Shown here one piece after another: positions 7,427 through 16,344 of a DNA stretch of 54,178 bases; the first letter of the stretch is position 1; each line of letters starts with the position of its first letter. Source of the DNA: Proteobacteria bacterium CG1_02_64_396 (GTDB lineage: Bacteria; Pseudomonadota; MNWR01; CG1-02-64-396); NCBI GenBank assembly GCA_001872725.1, contig MNWR01000104.1, positions 1 through 54,178 of the forward strand, in the 5' to 3' direction. The position numbers were made by a program, and so were the translations under genes. Below the pieces are notes generated by a model. The model was not told the origin of the DNA. It did no database searches and saw only the letters and a list, made by a program, of their open reading frames with translations.

Positions 7427-8499
7427 CGGCGGCACCAACGCTGCACCGCCAGGATCACCCGACGCTGCTCCTCGTCGTCCAGGGCGGGAAAGCAAGGGAT
7501 CGAAACCAAGGTCGCCCACCAACGGGCCGCGTTGGGAAAACGGGCGGCCCAGGCGGCGTCGATCTCGTGTCCCCGTTCTACCGGACGGGCGGCTGCCACC
7601 TTCTGGGTCGCCAGAAAGGCGATCAAATCGTCGGCGGCGGCCCGATGTTCGGCCTGTACCACGTAGCGAAATGGCAGATCCCCCGCGCCACGAGGGAGCG
7701 GGATCAGGCGGCTGTTAAATTTTATGGCGTCGAAACGGGCGGCGATGGCACGGCGCCGCGCCACAAAATCGGGCAGCCGTCCCCACTGAATTAAACCCAG
7801 CGCCGCTTCAAGGTCGTTCATCCGCGCCGATAGATGGGTGCGATCCATGGGCGCACGGTCGTTATGAATCAAAGATCGAGCTCGGTTCAGAACCCCTTCG
7901 TCGTCCCCCAGAATCATCCCGCCGTGGCCGCTGGCCATCACCTTGGTGGCATAGAAAGAGGCAACCGCAAACCGCCCCCGCCCCCCCAGGGGAGCACCGT
8001 CGAAGAAGCGGCCGCCGATGGCCTGAGCCACATCCTCGATCACCCCCACCCGCCCATTCAGCGATGCCCAAGGGGTCCAATCGACTGCCAGACCAAAGAG
8101 GTGGGGCAGAACCACGGCGCGTGTGTTTTCGTTCAGCACGGCGCTCGCTGCCCCAAGGTCGAGCTGGGGGGTATCCGATGCGGCGTCGGCCTCGACCGGG
8201 GTCGCTCCGGTCAGGGTGACCGCGTGATGCAGCGAGGTGCAGACGTAGGCGGGGATCACCACCTCGTCGCCCGGACCGACCCCCAGCCCCAGCAGCAATG
8301 CGGTTAGGGCGTTGGATCCCGAACTGGCCGCCACCCCGAAACGCCTGCCCAGCCCCTGCGCCACCAATCCCTCAAATTGCGTCACCTTGGGTCCCGCCGC
8401 CACCTGCAGAGATGCAACCGCCGCCGCCACCGCCTGCTCCTCTTCATGGCCAAACCAGGGGCGGCTGTGGGGCACCCAATCGAGTAGGGCCGCGCTCAC
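7423..8499 (-). CDS. DegT/DnrJ/EryC1-family sugar aminotransferase
   Basis: This is a PLP-dependent enzyme of the family that aminates nucleotide-linked keto sugars (or moves amino groups in related pathways). It shows the substrate/PLP segment SSGSNALTALLLGLGVGPGDEV, IEDVAQAIGG with the PLP-binding aspartate, and the Schiff-base lysine in FYATKVMASGHGGMI. I chose the GTG at 8499 because it forms a GTGA overlap with the deacetylase stop, the pattern used by its neighbours; a GTG at 8508 and a TTG at 8529 are alternatives. The next gene starts inside its stop codon (ATGA). The exact sugar cannot be read from sequence. Confidence 0.85.
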   Translation of the reverse strand: MSAALLDWVPHSRPWFGHEEEQAVAAAVASLQVAAGPKVTQFEGLVAQGLGRRFGVAASSGSNALTALLLGLGVGPGDEVVIPAYVCTSLHHAVTLTGATPVEADAASDTPQLDLGAASAVLNENTRAVVLPHLFGLAVDWTPWASLNGRVGVIEDVAQAIGGRFFDGAPLGGRGRFAVASFYATKVMASGHGGMILGDDEGVLNRARSLIHNDRAPMDRTHLSARMNDLEAALGLIQWGRLPDFVARRRAIAARFDAIKFNSRLIPLPRGAGDLPFRYVVQAEHRAAADDLIAFLATQKVAAARPVERGHEIDAAWAARFPNAARWWATLVSIPCFPALDDEEQRRVILAVQRWCRR

Positions 8500-9173
8500 G
8501 CTTGGCACCCGTTGGGGCGAACCTGCCAATGCCCCCCCAACCCCACCGGCAAGAGCATCCGCAGCGCCTCGAACCCCTCGGCGGCCGCCACCCTGGCCTG
8601 CACGCCCCGAAAATGGGCATTGGCGTGGGCGATTTGCACGATATCGAGCCCCTGCACCCCGCTTTTGTACACCTGGCTGGCGTGGGCCTTGAGGGCTGCA
8701 ATCTTGAGCTCAAAGGTGTCGCTGATGTCGGAAAACAGGTGGGGATGAAAGTCGATGGAGGTCGGCCCCTCGAAAAAGAGGACCGAATGGGCATACCGGG
8801 AGGCCGAAACCACAGCCTGACTCAGGGTGCGGTGGTCCTGGTGGGTATCTTCAGGGTGGTGGGTGAAGATGAGGGAGGGGGCAAAGGTTTTGATCTGCGC
8901 CTCGACCTTCCAGATGAGGTCGGGACTTAACGGCAGCTCGGCGTCGGGGTAACCGAGAAACTCGACCTGCTCGACCCCCAGAATCGCCGCCGAGGCCCGC
9001 TGCTCGTCGCTGCGCTCCTGCCCTGAGCCCCCCCGCTCCCCGGCGGTGGCCAGCAGCAGTCGCACTGCGGCGCCGCTGCGCACCAGCGCCGCCAGGGTGC
9101 CGCCGCAGCCGATCTCGATGTCGTCGGGATGGGCCGCCACCACCAGCGCCCGCACCGCCTCGAAATGGTTCAT
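8496..9173 (-). CDS. PIG-L family (LmbE-like) N-deacetylase
   Basis: This zinc-dependent deacetylase is 225 aa. It has the AHPDD motif near the N-terminus (metal-binding His and Asp, with Asp as general base) and the second metal site HHPEDTHQDHR. Family members remove acetyl groups from GlcNAc-type sugars, either free, lipid-linked or nucleotide-linked. The ATG at 9173 has AAGGAG five bases upstream and forms an ATGA overlap with the preceding gene. It lies between a WbqC-like gene and a sugar aminotransferase, which argues for modification of an amino sugar in a surface glycan. Confidence 0.88.
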   Translation of the reverse strand: MNHFEAVRALVVAAHPDDIEIGCGGTLAALVRSGAAVRLLLATAGERGGSGQERSDEQRASAAILGVEQVEFLGYPDAELPLSPDLIWKVEAQIKTFAPSLIFTHHPEDTHQDHRTLSQAVVSASRYAHSVLFFEGPTSIDFHPHLFSDISDTFELKIAALKAHASQVYKSGVQGLDIVQIAHANAHFRGVQARVAAAEGFEALRMLLPVGLGGHWQVRPNGCQA

Positions 9174-9865
9174 ACCTGCTCCTTGTCGCATCCCGACAGC
9201 AAGATCTCCAGGCTGGAGGGTCCACAGTTCATCATCAAATCGACCACCGACAGGTAGGGAACGAAGTCCCCGTGTAATTGCGCATATTCGGGGTGGCGGT
9301 AGTTGAAGAAATCGAGCCCCACCCCCGCCGCGTCAAAGGCCGCCGGTTCAAGGTAATCGCGCCCCTGCGGCCCCGACAGGTAGGTGGTTCCCCCCAGGGC
9401 GCGGGTCAGGTCGATCAGCCGCTGGGTCGGATCCTCGCTCACTGCACCCATACGGCTGGCGACATGCAGCGGGGTTTGGATCCCCAACCGTTCCATTGCC
9501 CAGGCCACGATGTCAACCGCAAGGGGGGCGAGCAGGGTATCGCCGCGCAGCAACAAGGGGGCAAGCCCCTCAAGAACCTCGTCGCAGAAGGGGGCCTTGG
9601 CGTAGGCCTGCTCCAGGGTCCGTACCGCCTTACCCCCCCAACCAGCGTTGGCGACCGGCACCTCGTCGATCCGCATGGGGAAGCGGTAACCGACCGGCAC
9701 CGTCACCCAGATCGCCCCTTGGGGCCCCTTGATCCGATTGCGGTTCTGCCACTCGTTCTTGTGATACTGCACCGTATCGAGCAACACCATGGCGTCCGCC
9801 TGGGCGATCTTGGCGAAAAAGCCGAGCCAGGGCAGAAAGTTGGGTTGGTGGATGGTGACGATCAC
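9170..9865 (-). CDS. WbqC-like family protein
   Basis: This 231-aa protein has the family N-terminus TIHQPNFLPWLGFFAKI followed by DTVQYHKNEWQNRNRIK, which defines the WbqC/DUF-type proteins found in polysaccharide clusters. The biochemical role of the family is poorly defined. The GTG at 9865 is preceded by a strong TAGGAGG and overlaps the upstream stop as GTGA; the longer form from a TTG at 9910 is unlikely. Its C-terminal region (PYLSVVDLMMNCGPSS) is also typical of the family. Confidence 0.8.
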   Translation of the reverse strand: MIVTIHQPNFLPWLGFFAKIAQADAMVLLDTVQYHKNEWQNRNRIKGPQGAIWVTVPVGYRFPMRIDEVPVANAGWGGKAVRTLEQAYAKAPFCDEVLEGLAPLLLRGDTLLAPLAVDIVAWAMERLGIQTPLHVASRMGAVSEDPTQRLIDLTRALGGTTYLSGPQGRDYLEPAAFDAAGVGLDFFNYRHPEYAQLHGDFVPYLSVVDLMMNCGPSSLEILLSGCDKEQV

Positions 9866-10926
9866 GGTGATCCTCCTACGGCGGCGAGCAGGCGATCCCA
9901 CCAGCCCCAACGCGCTTTTTGGCCGTCGACTTGCACGGTGTTGGCCCGAACCTCTTCAGGGGCGCGCCAACGCAGCGGCTGTTGATAGAGACGGTCGAGC
10001 CGATTCCTAACGATGATCGACTCGATCTCGTCGATGTATTGCGGCCCCCGAGCCGAGTAGTGCTCCAGCCCCTGGGCCAGCTCCACCCCTTTGGGAAGGC
10101 GCCCCTGAGCCTCGATGTCGCGTCGCAACCGGCGCAGCGGCTCGTAACTGGGGTGGCGGTTGAGGTTGCGCATGTACGAGGCGACCGAGGCGGCCAGCGA
10201 GGGATAATAGGCGACCTCGTGGGTTGCCCCCTCGACCCGCTCCAGCGGGGTTAAACCGTAGCCCGCCTTGACCCAAACCCCGAAAAGATTGTTGGCCTGT
10301 TGGGCAAAACGGGAGGTCCCCCATCCCGATTCCAACGCCGCTTGAGCCAGCACCAGCGAGGGGGGAATCGGTCCCAGATGGGCCAGCAGTGCGTCGACCT
10401 GCACCGCCAGGATGCCCCTCTGTGACGCCCCTTCCGGCAACACCTCGTCGGCCAACATCGCCACCACCGCTTGGTCCCCCTCGTCCGTCCCCAGCCCCCG
10501 CCTTAAGCGGGATTGCAAATCGAGCAGCCACCCCCGCGCCGTCTCGATGCGCTCGTTTTCGCGCACGACCAACGGCAGCAGGGTGCGGATGAACACCGCC
10601 TTGCGCAGCTCGTTGGGAAGCTCGGCCAAATCGCTGGGAAATCGCACCACCGAAACCGGCAGCAAACTCTGATCGGGGGGGAGCAGATGCAACCCTTCGG
10701 GATCGCGGCGAAAGAGGTTTTCGAGCCCCTGACTCGACGCGGGCTGAACCAGCACCAGAGGAGGATCCAAATCGAACAGGGCAGTCAAGGGGTGGGGTTG
10801 CCGCTCGGGAACCACCACCGCTGCGGGGGCCGGCATCATCCAATACGAAAGACCCACCGAGCCCCCGGCAACCCCCACCGCCAGCGCCAGCGCCATTTTC
10901 AACAACAGGGAGGCGTGGCGCGTCAT
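9862..10926 (-). CDS. Bax-like membrane-anchored peptidoglycan hydrolase (glucosaminidase fold)
   Basis: This 354-aa protein has an N-terminal signal/anchor helix (about residues 8-30) and a C-terminal glucosaminidase domain with ALESGWGTSRFAQQANNLFG; Glu199 is the expected catalytic acid. It resembles E. coli Bax and related N-acetylglucosaminidases that cut peptidoglycan. The start ATG lies 24 bp after the PIN-PhoH gene, and the stop overlaps the WbqC-like start. Placement at the head of a glycan cassette suggests cell-surface remodelling, an inference from context. Confidence 0.82.
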   Translation of the reverse strand: MTRHASLLLKMALALAVGVAGGSVGLSYWMMPAPAAVVVPERQPHPLTALFDLDPPLVLVQPASSQGLENLFRRDPEGLHLLPPDQSLLPVSVVRFPSDLAELPNELRKAVFIRTLLPLVVRENERIETARGWLLDLQSRLRRGLGTDEGDQAVVAMLADEVLPEGASQRGILAVQVDALLAHLGPIPPSLVLAQAALESGWGTSRFAQQANNLFGVWVKAGYGLTPLERVEGATHEVAYYPSLAASVASYMRNLNRHPSYEPLRRLRRDIEAQGRLPKGVELAQGLEHYSARGPQYIDEIESIIVRNRLDRLYQQPLRWRAPEEVRANTVQVDGQKARWGWWDRLLAAVGGSP

Positions 10927-10950
10927 CGCGATCCCCTGGTCACGAACGGG

Positions 10951-12309
10951 TCAACCCAGCGCCTCGCTGGCAAAGGCCGCCAGTCGGGAGCGGACCCCCG
11001 CCACCAGAGTGACGTGGCCGGCGTGGGGCCAATCTTTAAAACGCTCCACCACGTAGGCCAACCCCGAGGTCAGGGCGCTCAAATAGGGGGTGTCGATCTG
11101 GCCGGTGTTGCCCAGCACGATCATGCGGCTCTCTTGCCCAACCCGGGTAATCAGACTCTTCATCTGGTTGGGGGTCAGGTTTTGCGCCTCGTCGACGATG
11201 ACGATGCGCCGGGTGAATGTGCGCCCGCGCATGAACGACATCGACTTGATCTGAATGCGGGAGCGCAGGATCGCCTCGCTGGTCTCTTCGAATCCGGCCA
11301 GTAGCGCCAGGTTGTCCTCCACCGCCCCCATCCAGGGGCGCATTTTTTCCTCTTCATCGCCGGGCAAGAAGCCGAGCTCCTGCCCCAAGGGCACGGTGGC
11401 GCGGGTGACGACGATGCCGTCGAACACCTCTTTTTCGAGCGTCCATTCAAGTGCGGCGGCCAGAGTGAGCAAGGTTTTGCCCGAACCGGCCAACCCCAAA
11501 ATGCTGACCAGATCGATGTCGGGATCCATCAGCAGATTCACCAGCATGTTCTGCTCCCGATTGCGGGCCTCGATCCCCCAGACCGAGGCGCCCCCGCCGG
11601 CGTAGTCGGTGATCCCCAGAATCTCGACCCCCGCCACGTCGATGGCGGTGATCCGACCGACGAACTCGCTCCCCCCCGCCTGACCGGGGAAGATCAGAAA
11701 CTCTTGAAAATGGGGGGGGGGCAGATCGGCGGGCCAGGGGAAACGATACCGAGGGTGGCCCTGGTGAACATCGGCTTGAAGGGTGTCGCCCAGCGCCTCC
11801 CAGATCCCCTCGGGCATGGCGCGCCAACCGGCGTAGAGCTGCTGGTCCTCGTCGACCACCCGGTCGGTGCGGTAATCCTCGGCCTGAATGCCAAAGGCGC
11901 GGGCCTTGAGGCGCAGGTTGATGTCTTTGCTGACCAGAATGACGGGGCGGGGGGCATGGCGGCGCATGAGCTGAACGGTGAGCTCTAAAATCGCGTTGTC
12001 GTTGCTGCTGCCCAGGCGCTCCAGCCCCTCGATCCCGTCGGACTGGGGGAGCAGCACCCGCAAAATACCGCCGTCGGGCAACGGGGCACCGTCGCGCACC
12101 TTGTCGGGGGTGTCGAGCAGCTGATCGAGCATCCGGGTGGCGGTCCGGGCGTTGCGCGCCACCTCGTCGACCCCCCGTTTGTGCCGGTCGAGCTCTTCGA
12201 GCACCACGATGGAGAGGATCACCTCGTGGGCCCCAAAACAGGCGATGGCGTTGGGGTCGTGGATCAAAACGTTGGTGTCGAGCACGAAGATTTTGGCGTT
12301 GGGGCTCAT
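10951..12309 (-). CDS. PIN-PhoH fusion ATPase/ribonuclease (PhoH2 type)
   Basis: This 452-aa protein has an N-terminal PIN nuclease domain (LDTNVLIHDP with Asp11; VVLEELDRHK; SSNDNAIL; VSKDINLRLKA) and a C-terminal PhoH helicase-like ATPase with Walker A GLAGSGKT at 272-279 and Walker B IVIVDEAQNLTP. PhoH2-type proteins are reported RNA unwinding/cleaving enzymes. A run of ten C residues (10 G on the plus strand, 11712-11721) encodes Pro197-199 in the linker. It follows rng in the same direction, so two RNA-processing enzymes are adjacent. Confidence 0.9.
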   Translation of the reverse strand: MSPNAKIFVLDTNVLIHDPNAIACFGAHEVILSIVVLEELDRHKRGVDEVARNARTATRMLDQLLDTPDKVRDGAPLPDGGILRVLLPQSDGIEGLERLGSSNDNAILELTVQLMRRHAPRPVILVSKDINLRLKARAFGIQAEDYRTDRVVDEDQQLYAGWRAMPEGIWEALGDTLQADVHQGHPRYRFPWPADLPPPHFQEFLIFPGQAGGSEFVGRITAIDVAGVEILGITDYAGGGASVWGIEARNREQNMLVNLLMDPDIDLVSILGLAGSGKTLLTLAAALEWTLEKEVFDGIVVTRATVPLGQELGFLPGDEEEKMRPWMGAVEDNLALLAGFEETSEAILRSRIQIKSMSFMRGRTFTRRIVIVDEAQNLTPNQMKSLITRVGQESRMIVLGNTGQIDTPYLSALTSGLAYVVERFKDWPHAGHVTLVAGVRSRLAAFASEALG

Positions 12310-12340
12310 GCAACCTCTCGGGTCTTGAGGGAAAACCGCC

Positions 12341-13855
12341 TCATACTAAAACGACGTCGAATTCTTCTCGCAGCATGGAGACATCCTCACGCAGCAGAAT
12401 CGGTTTATCCATGAACGATTCGAGCCCCGCCATCGATTCGCGGCACTCCGATTCGAGGTAGTCGATCACCTCGGGGTTGGCAACCACCATAAGCTTTTCG
12501 GCCGAAAACTGCCGGCTGGTGCGCAGCACGTCGCGCAGAATTTCAAATGCAACCGTCTCCAGGGTTTTGATCATCCCCCGTCCCGAACAGGCGGGGCAGG
12601 GCTCGCACAAGGTTCCGGTCAACGAGCGGCGGGTCCGCTTGCGGGTCATCTCGATCAGCCCGAGCTTGCTGATGTTCAAGATATTGGTCCGAGCCCGGTC
12701 GGCCCGCAGCGCCTCGCGGAAGTTTTCGACCAGCCGCTCCCGATTGCCCTCGTCCTGCATGTCGATGAAGTCGATGACGATGATGCCGCCGAGGTTGCGC
12801 AGCCGCAGCTGGTTAACGATCTCTTGCGAGGCCTCCAGGTTGGTTTTGAAGGCGGTCTCTTCGAGCGAGGTGCGTCCCACGTAGCGGCCGGTATTGATGT
12901 CGATGGCGGTCAGAGCCTCGGTCTCGTCGATGACCAGATACCCCCCCGACTTGAGCGGCACCTTACGCGACAAGGCCCGCTTGATCGCCTCTTCGACTCC
13001 GTGCAGATCGAAGATCGGACGGTCGCCCGCATAGTGTTGCAGCTTGGTGGCAAACTCGGGCATGTAGCGGCGACTGAAGGTGCGCAGCCGGTCGTAGGAT
13101 TCTTTGGAATCGACCTGCAAGCGCTCGATCCCCGGCTCGACGATGTCGCGCAGTGCCCGCAGCTGCAGATCGAGATCCTCGTGAATCATCGACGGCGCCG
13201 CGTCGTTCAGGCGTGGATGTACATCCTTCCAGAGCCGCAGCAGAAAAGCCCGATCCCGGGCCAGCTCCGCTTCAGAGGCGCCGTCGGCCAGGGTGCGCAC
13301 GATCCACCCCCCTTTTTCATCCTCTTGGCGCATCCCCTCGATTAATCCGGTCAGACGGCCCCGCTCCTCTTCGCTTTCGATGCGGCGCGACACCCCGATG
13401 TGTTCCAAGGTCGGCATGTAGACCAAAAAGCGGCCCGGCAGGGTGATGTGGGTGGTGATTCTGGCCCCCTTGGTCCCCAGAGGGGCCTTGGTGACCTGGA
13501 CGGAGATCTCTTGTCCTTCGCTGAGCAGGCTTTCGATGGGGGGGCGCGCGATCTCGACCGGGGCATCCTCGCCGTTGCCATGCACCTGGCGGTCGAAGTA
13601 GCTGACGAAATCCTTGAGGCCGGTGTCGACGTCGCCGGCATACAAAAAGGCGGCCTTGGGTAGGCCGATGTCGACGAAGGCTGCCTGCATCCCCGGCAGC
13701 ACCCGCACCACTTTGCCTCGGTAGATGTTGCCCACCACCGAGCGCTCGTGAAAACGCTCCACCAGCAGCTCGCGCAGCACCCCGTTTTCGAGTCCGGCAA
13801 CCCGCACCTCTTGTGGGGTGATGTTGACCAACAGTTCGTCCAACCCACGATTCAT
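12341..13855 (-). CDS. rng: Ribonuclease G
   Basis: This 504-aa protein is of RNase G length and lacks the long C-terminal scaffold of RNase E. The N-terminus LLVNITPQEVRVAGLENG leads into an S1 domain (VVGNIYRGKVVRVLPGMQAAFVDIG). The catalytic aspartates lie in LTAIDINTGR and IIVIDFIDM, and the zinc-link CEPCPACSGRG follows. It would process 16S rRNA and initiate mRNA decay. The ATG overlaps the maf stop as ATGA and has GGAG upstream. The order maf-rng is common in proteobacteria. Confidence 0.93.
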   Translation of the reverse strand: MNRGLDELLVNITPQEVRVAGLENGVLRELLVERFHERSVVGNIYRGKVVRVLPGMQAAFVDIGLPKAAFLYAGDVDTGLKDFVSYFDRQVHGNGEDAPVEIARPPIESLLSEGQEISVQVTKAPLGTKGARITTHITLPGRFLVYMPTLEHIGVSRRIESEEERGRLTGLIEGMRQEDEKGGWIVRTLADGASEAELARDRAFLLRLWKDVHPRLNDAAPSMIHEDLDLQLRALRDIVEPGIERLQVDSKESYDRLRTFSRRYMPEFATKLQHYAGDRPIFDLHGVEEAIKRALSRKVPLKSGGYLVIDETEALTAIDINTGRYVGRTSLEETAFKTNLEASQEIVNQLRLRNLGGIIVIDFIDMQDEGNRERLVENFREALRADRARTNILNISKLGLIEMTRKRTRRSLTGTLCEPCPACSGRGMIKTLETVAFEILRDVLRTSRQFSAEKLMVVANPEVIDYLESECRESMAGLESFMDKPILLREDVSMLREEFDVVLV

Positions 13856-14448
13856 AGTCCGCTCCAGTCGGGGCGAATCCCCAGGCGGTAGAGATGTTCC
13901 AAAACCTCGGCCAGGGGCAGCCCCACCACGTTGCTGTACGAACCCTCGATCCGGCTCACCAACCCCGCGCCGATCCCCTGAATCGCATACCCCCCCGCCT
14001 TGTCGTCCCCCTCATGGGAGGCGACGTAGTGGTCGATCTCCCAATCGAGAAGGTGGCGGAAGGTTACACCGGTTTGGCGGAAGAAGGCCTCGTCGCAATC
14101 GGGACCCACCAGGGCGACCCCGGTCAGCACCCGATGGGTCTGGCCCGACAGGGCGACCAGCATGCGGTGGTGGTCGTCCCCATGACGCGGCTTGCCCAGC
14201 ACCTCGTCTCCCAACACCACCACCGTGTCGGCGGCCAGCACCACCGCCTCGGGGTGCTGGAGGCGCACCGCATGGGCCTTGTCGCGCGCCAGCCGCAGCA
14301 CCATCGCCTCGGGGCTCTCCCCCGGCTGGCGCACCTCGACCACGTCGGCGGGCTCAATGAGCGGTTCGAAGCCGACTTGGCGCAGCAGATCGCGGCGGCG
14401 AGGGGAGGCGGAGGCGAGGATCAGGGGGGGATGGTGCAGCAGGGTCAT
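13852..14448 (-). CDS. maf: Maf-like nucleoside triphosphate pyrophosphatase
   Basis: This 198-aa protein hydrolyses non-canonical or excess nucleoside triphosphates (the YhdE-type acts on dTTP/UTP) and may influence septation. It shows ILASASPRRRDLL at the N-terminus, the catalytic LAADTVVVLGD and KAGGYAIQGIGAG. The ATG at 14448 overlaps the upstream kinase stop as ATGA; the longer TTG start at 14463 is rejected. It is translationally coupled on both sides. Confidence 0.9.
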   Translation of the reverse strand: MTLLHHPPLILASASPRRRDLLRQVGFEPLIEPADVVEVRQPGESPEAMVLRLARDKAHAVRLQHPEAVVLAADTVVVLGDEVLGKPRHGDDHHRMLVALSGQTHRVLTGVALVGPDCDEAFFRQTGVTFRHLLDWEIDHYVASHEGDDKAGGYAIQGIGAGLVSRIEGSYSNVVGLPLAEVLEHLYRLGIRPDWSGL

Positions 14449-15398
14449 ACCGGTGGAATCCAAATCTGCGGCATCGACTCGACCACCACCTGCTCTTGCA
14501 GGGCACGGATTTCGGCCCCTTGCCCCAGTTCGGTACCGGCGGCCCGTGCGGTGGCGGCCCCCGCAGCGGTGGCGAGCCGCAGCGCTTGGGTGCCGTCGGC
14601 ACCTTCAAGCAGGGCGGTGAGGAATCCGGCCACCATCGAATCGCCCGCCCCAATGGTCGAGGCGACCTCGATGGTGGGTGGGGTGGCCCACCAGGTCCCT
14701 TGCGCGTTGGCGAGCACCGCCCCCGCCTTGCCGTCGCTGAGCAGCACCGATTGGGGCCCCAGGGTGCGCAACCGTTGAGCCGCCTGGGCCAGTTCGTCGC
14801 GGTTGTCGGCGATGGGATGACCGAGCAACTCCTCGGCCTCGAAGCGATTGGGTTTGATTAAGAAGGGGCGGGCCCCCACCCCCGCCTTGAGCTCACCCCC
14901 CCGGGCATCGAGCACCACCGACACCCCGCGCAAACGCAAATGCTCCAGCAAATCCAACAGCTGCTGGTTCGACACCCCGACGGGAAGGCTTCCGGCCACC
15001 ACCACGAAGCGGGCCTGATCGAAGTAGTGATCGAGCACCGAAACCAGTCGAAGCCAATGTTCGGCCTCGACGTGGGGACTGGGCTCCTTAAAAACCGTCT
15101 CGGTGCCGTCGGATTCCATAACGTAGAGGTTGAGCCGGGTGACCTCTTTTATGGGGACGAAGTGGTTGGCCACCCCCTCCCGATTCAAAAAGATTTTGAG
15201 CAGCTCCCCCCGATAATCGCCGGCAAACCCAGTGGCCAGGGTCTGCACCCCAAGCCGGGTCAGCACCCGAGAAACATTGACCCCCTTGCCCCCCGGATCG
15301 CGGTGCGTCGTGCGCACCTGATGGGCATGACCCGGTTGCAGGCGGTCGATCTGAAGGTATTTGTCGATGGTGGGATTGGGGGTGACGGTAATAATCAT
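14445..15398 (-). CDS. PfkB-family sugar-phosphate kinase, 1-phosphofructokinase type
   Basis: This 317-aa kinase begins MIITVTPNPTIDKYLQ, which with GGKGVNVSRVL marks the FruK/LacC (1-phosphofructokinase/tagatose-6-phosphate kinase) branch. The C-terminal catalytic motif STIGAGDSMVAGFL carries the base Asp. I place the start at 15398 because all family similarity begins there, although the frame is open upstream. No fructose PTS permease is encoded nearby, so it may serve as a glycolytic fructose-6-phosphate kinase or another sugar-phosphate kinase. It is the first gene of the minus-strand run leading to rng. Confidence 0.82.
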   Translation of the reverse strand: MIITVTPNPTIDKYLQIDRLQPGHAHQVRTTHRDPGGKGVNVSRVLTRLGVQTLATGFAGDYRGELLKIFLNREGVANHFVPIKEVTRLNLYVMESDGTETVFKEPSPHVEAEHWLRLVSVLDHYFDQARFVVVAGSLPVGVSNQQLLDLLEHLRLRGVSVVLDARGGELKAGVGARPFLIKPNRFEAEELLGHPIADNRDELAQAAQRLRTLGPQSVLLSDGKAGAVLANAQGTWWATPPTIEVASTIGAGDSMVAGFLTALLEGADGTQALRLATAAGAATARAAGTELGQGAEIRALQEQVVVESMPQIWIPPV

Positions 15399-15560
15399 GG
15401 GTTGCCGAAAACCGTGTGGGGCCAGGGGGTGCGCTTGTCCAACGCGAAGGGGTAACGCAGACTTGCTTAGGCTCCGAGATCGATTGAATGGGGGAAATCG
15501 ACCGGAACACCAGGGATCTGGTCTGGTTTTCAGAAGATGCTCTACGAACGGATACTCACG

Positions 15561-16328
15561 ATGAAACGCTGCTCGATCCTCTTGGCGGCGGTGTGGCTTG
15601 GGGGGGGATGGTGCGCCGCCTGGGCCGAAACCGCCTCCAAAACCGAACTGCTGCTCTACCTGAACCTCCCCTCCCGCACCTTGATGCTCTACCAAGGGGG
15701 ACAAGAGGTAGCCCACTATGAGGTGGGTATCGGCAAACCGAGCGACCCCACCCCCACCGGCCACTACCAGATCCACAGCGTGATCTTCAATCCCAATTGG
15801 TACAACGGCGCCATCGTCGGCACCGCCCAACAGCGCCGTACACCCCCCGGCCCCGGCAACCCCATGGGCAAGGCGAAGATCCATTTTTCAAAAAACTACT
15901 ACCTGCACGGCACCCCCCATCCTTGGAGCGTGGGGCAAGCGATCAGCCACGGTTGCCTGCGTCTTGAAAACCGCGACGTGCTCGATTTGGCCCGCCGCCT
16001 GATGGCGGACAACGCCCCGGTCGATTTTGCCTCGGTGGAGCAAACCCTGGATGCCGCCCCCCCCGAACCGCGCGAGGTGGCACTCAACCATCCGGTGGCG
16101 ATGATCATCGACTACCGACTGCTCACCCTCAATCCGCAGGGGGGAACCATCTGGCCCGATGTCTACCGCCGCTTTCCTCAGCCGCTGCAAACGGTGCAAA
16201 GCGGCCTGGAGCAGGCGGCGGCCCAACAGGGGCTGGCGCTGCAACTGCCCGCCGGATTGATCGCCGAGCTGACTCGACCGGTGAACCGGAGGATCGACTT
16301 CGATTTGGAACGGGAACAACCCCAATGA
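15561..16328 (+). CDS. L,D-transpeptidase (YkuD domain), exported
   Basis: This 255-aa protein has a clear signal peptide (MKRC... with a hydrophobic core and AWA cleavage site near residue 22) and a YkuD catalytic domain: His116 in LHGTPHPWS, then His130 and Cys132 in AISHGCLRLENRDV. It would form L,D-crosslinks or attach proteins to peptidoglycan in the periplasm. The ATG at 15561 gives the signal peptide directly; one at 15537 would add eight residues. It is a lone plus-strand gene and ends 16 bp from the convergent cNMP/FHA gene. Confidence 0.88.
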   Translation: MKRCSILLAAVWLGGGWCAAWAETASKTELLLYLNLPSRTLMLYQGGQEVAHYEVGIGKPSDPTPTGHYQIHSVIFNPNWYNGAIVGTAQQRRTPPGPGNPMGKAKIHFSKNYYLHGTPHPWSVGQAISHGCLRLENRDVLDLARRLMADNAPVDFASVEQTLDAAPPEPREVALNHPVAMIIDYRLLTLNPQGGTIWPDVYRRFPQPLQTVQSGLEQAAAQQGLALQLPAGLIAELTRPVNRRIDFDLEREQPQ

Positions 16329-16344
16329 GGGAACCAGCGGCCCC

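Noticed and set aside
8499-8529. Longer TTG-started form of the aminotransferase
   Set aside because: The extension has no family similarity, and the GTGA overlap at 8496-8499 matches the pattern of the neighbouring genes.
14449-14463. Longer TTG-started form of Maf
   Set aside because: The ATG at 14448 overlaps the upstream stop as ATGA and gives the family N-terminus.
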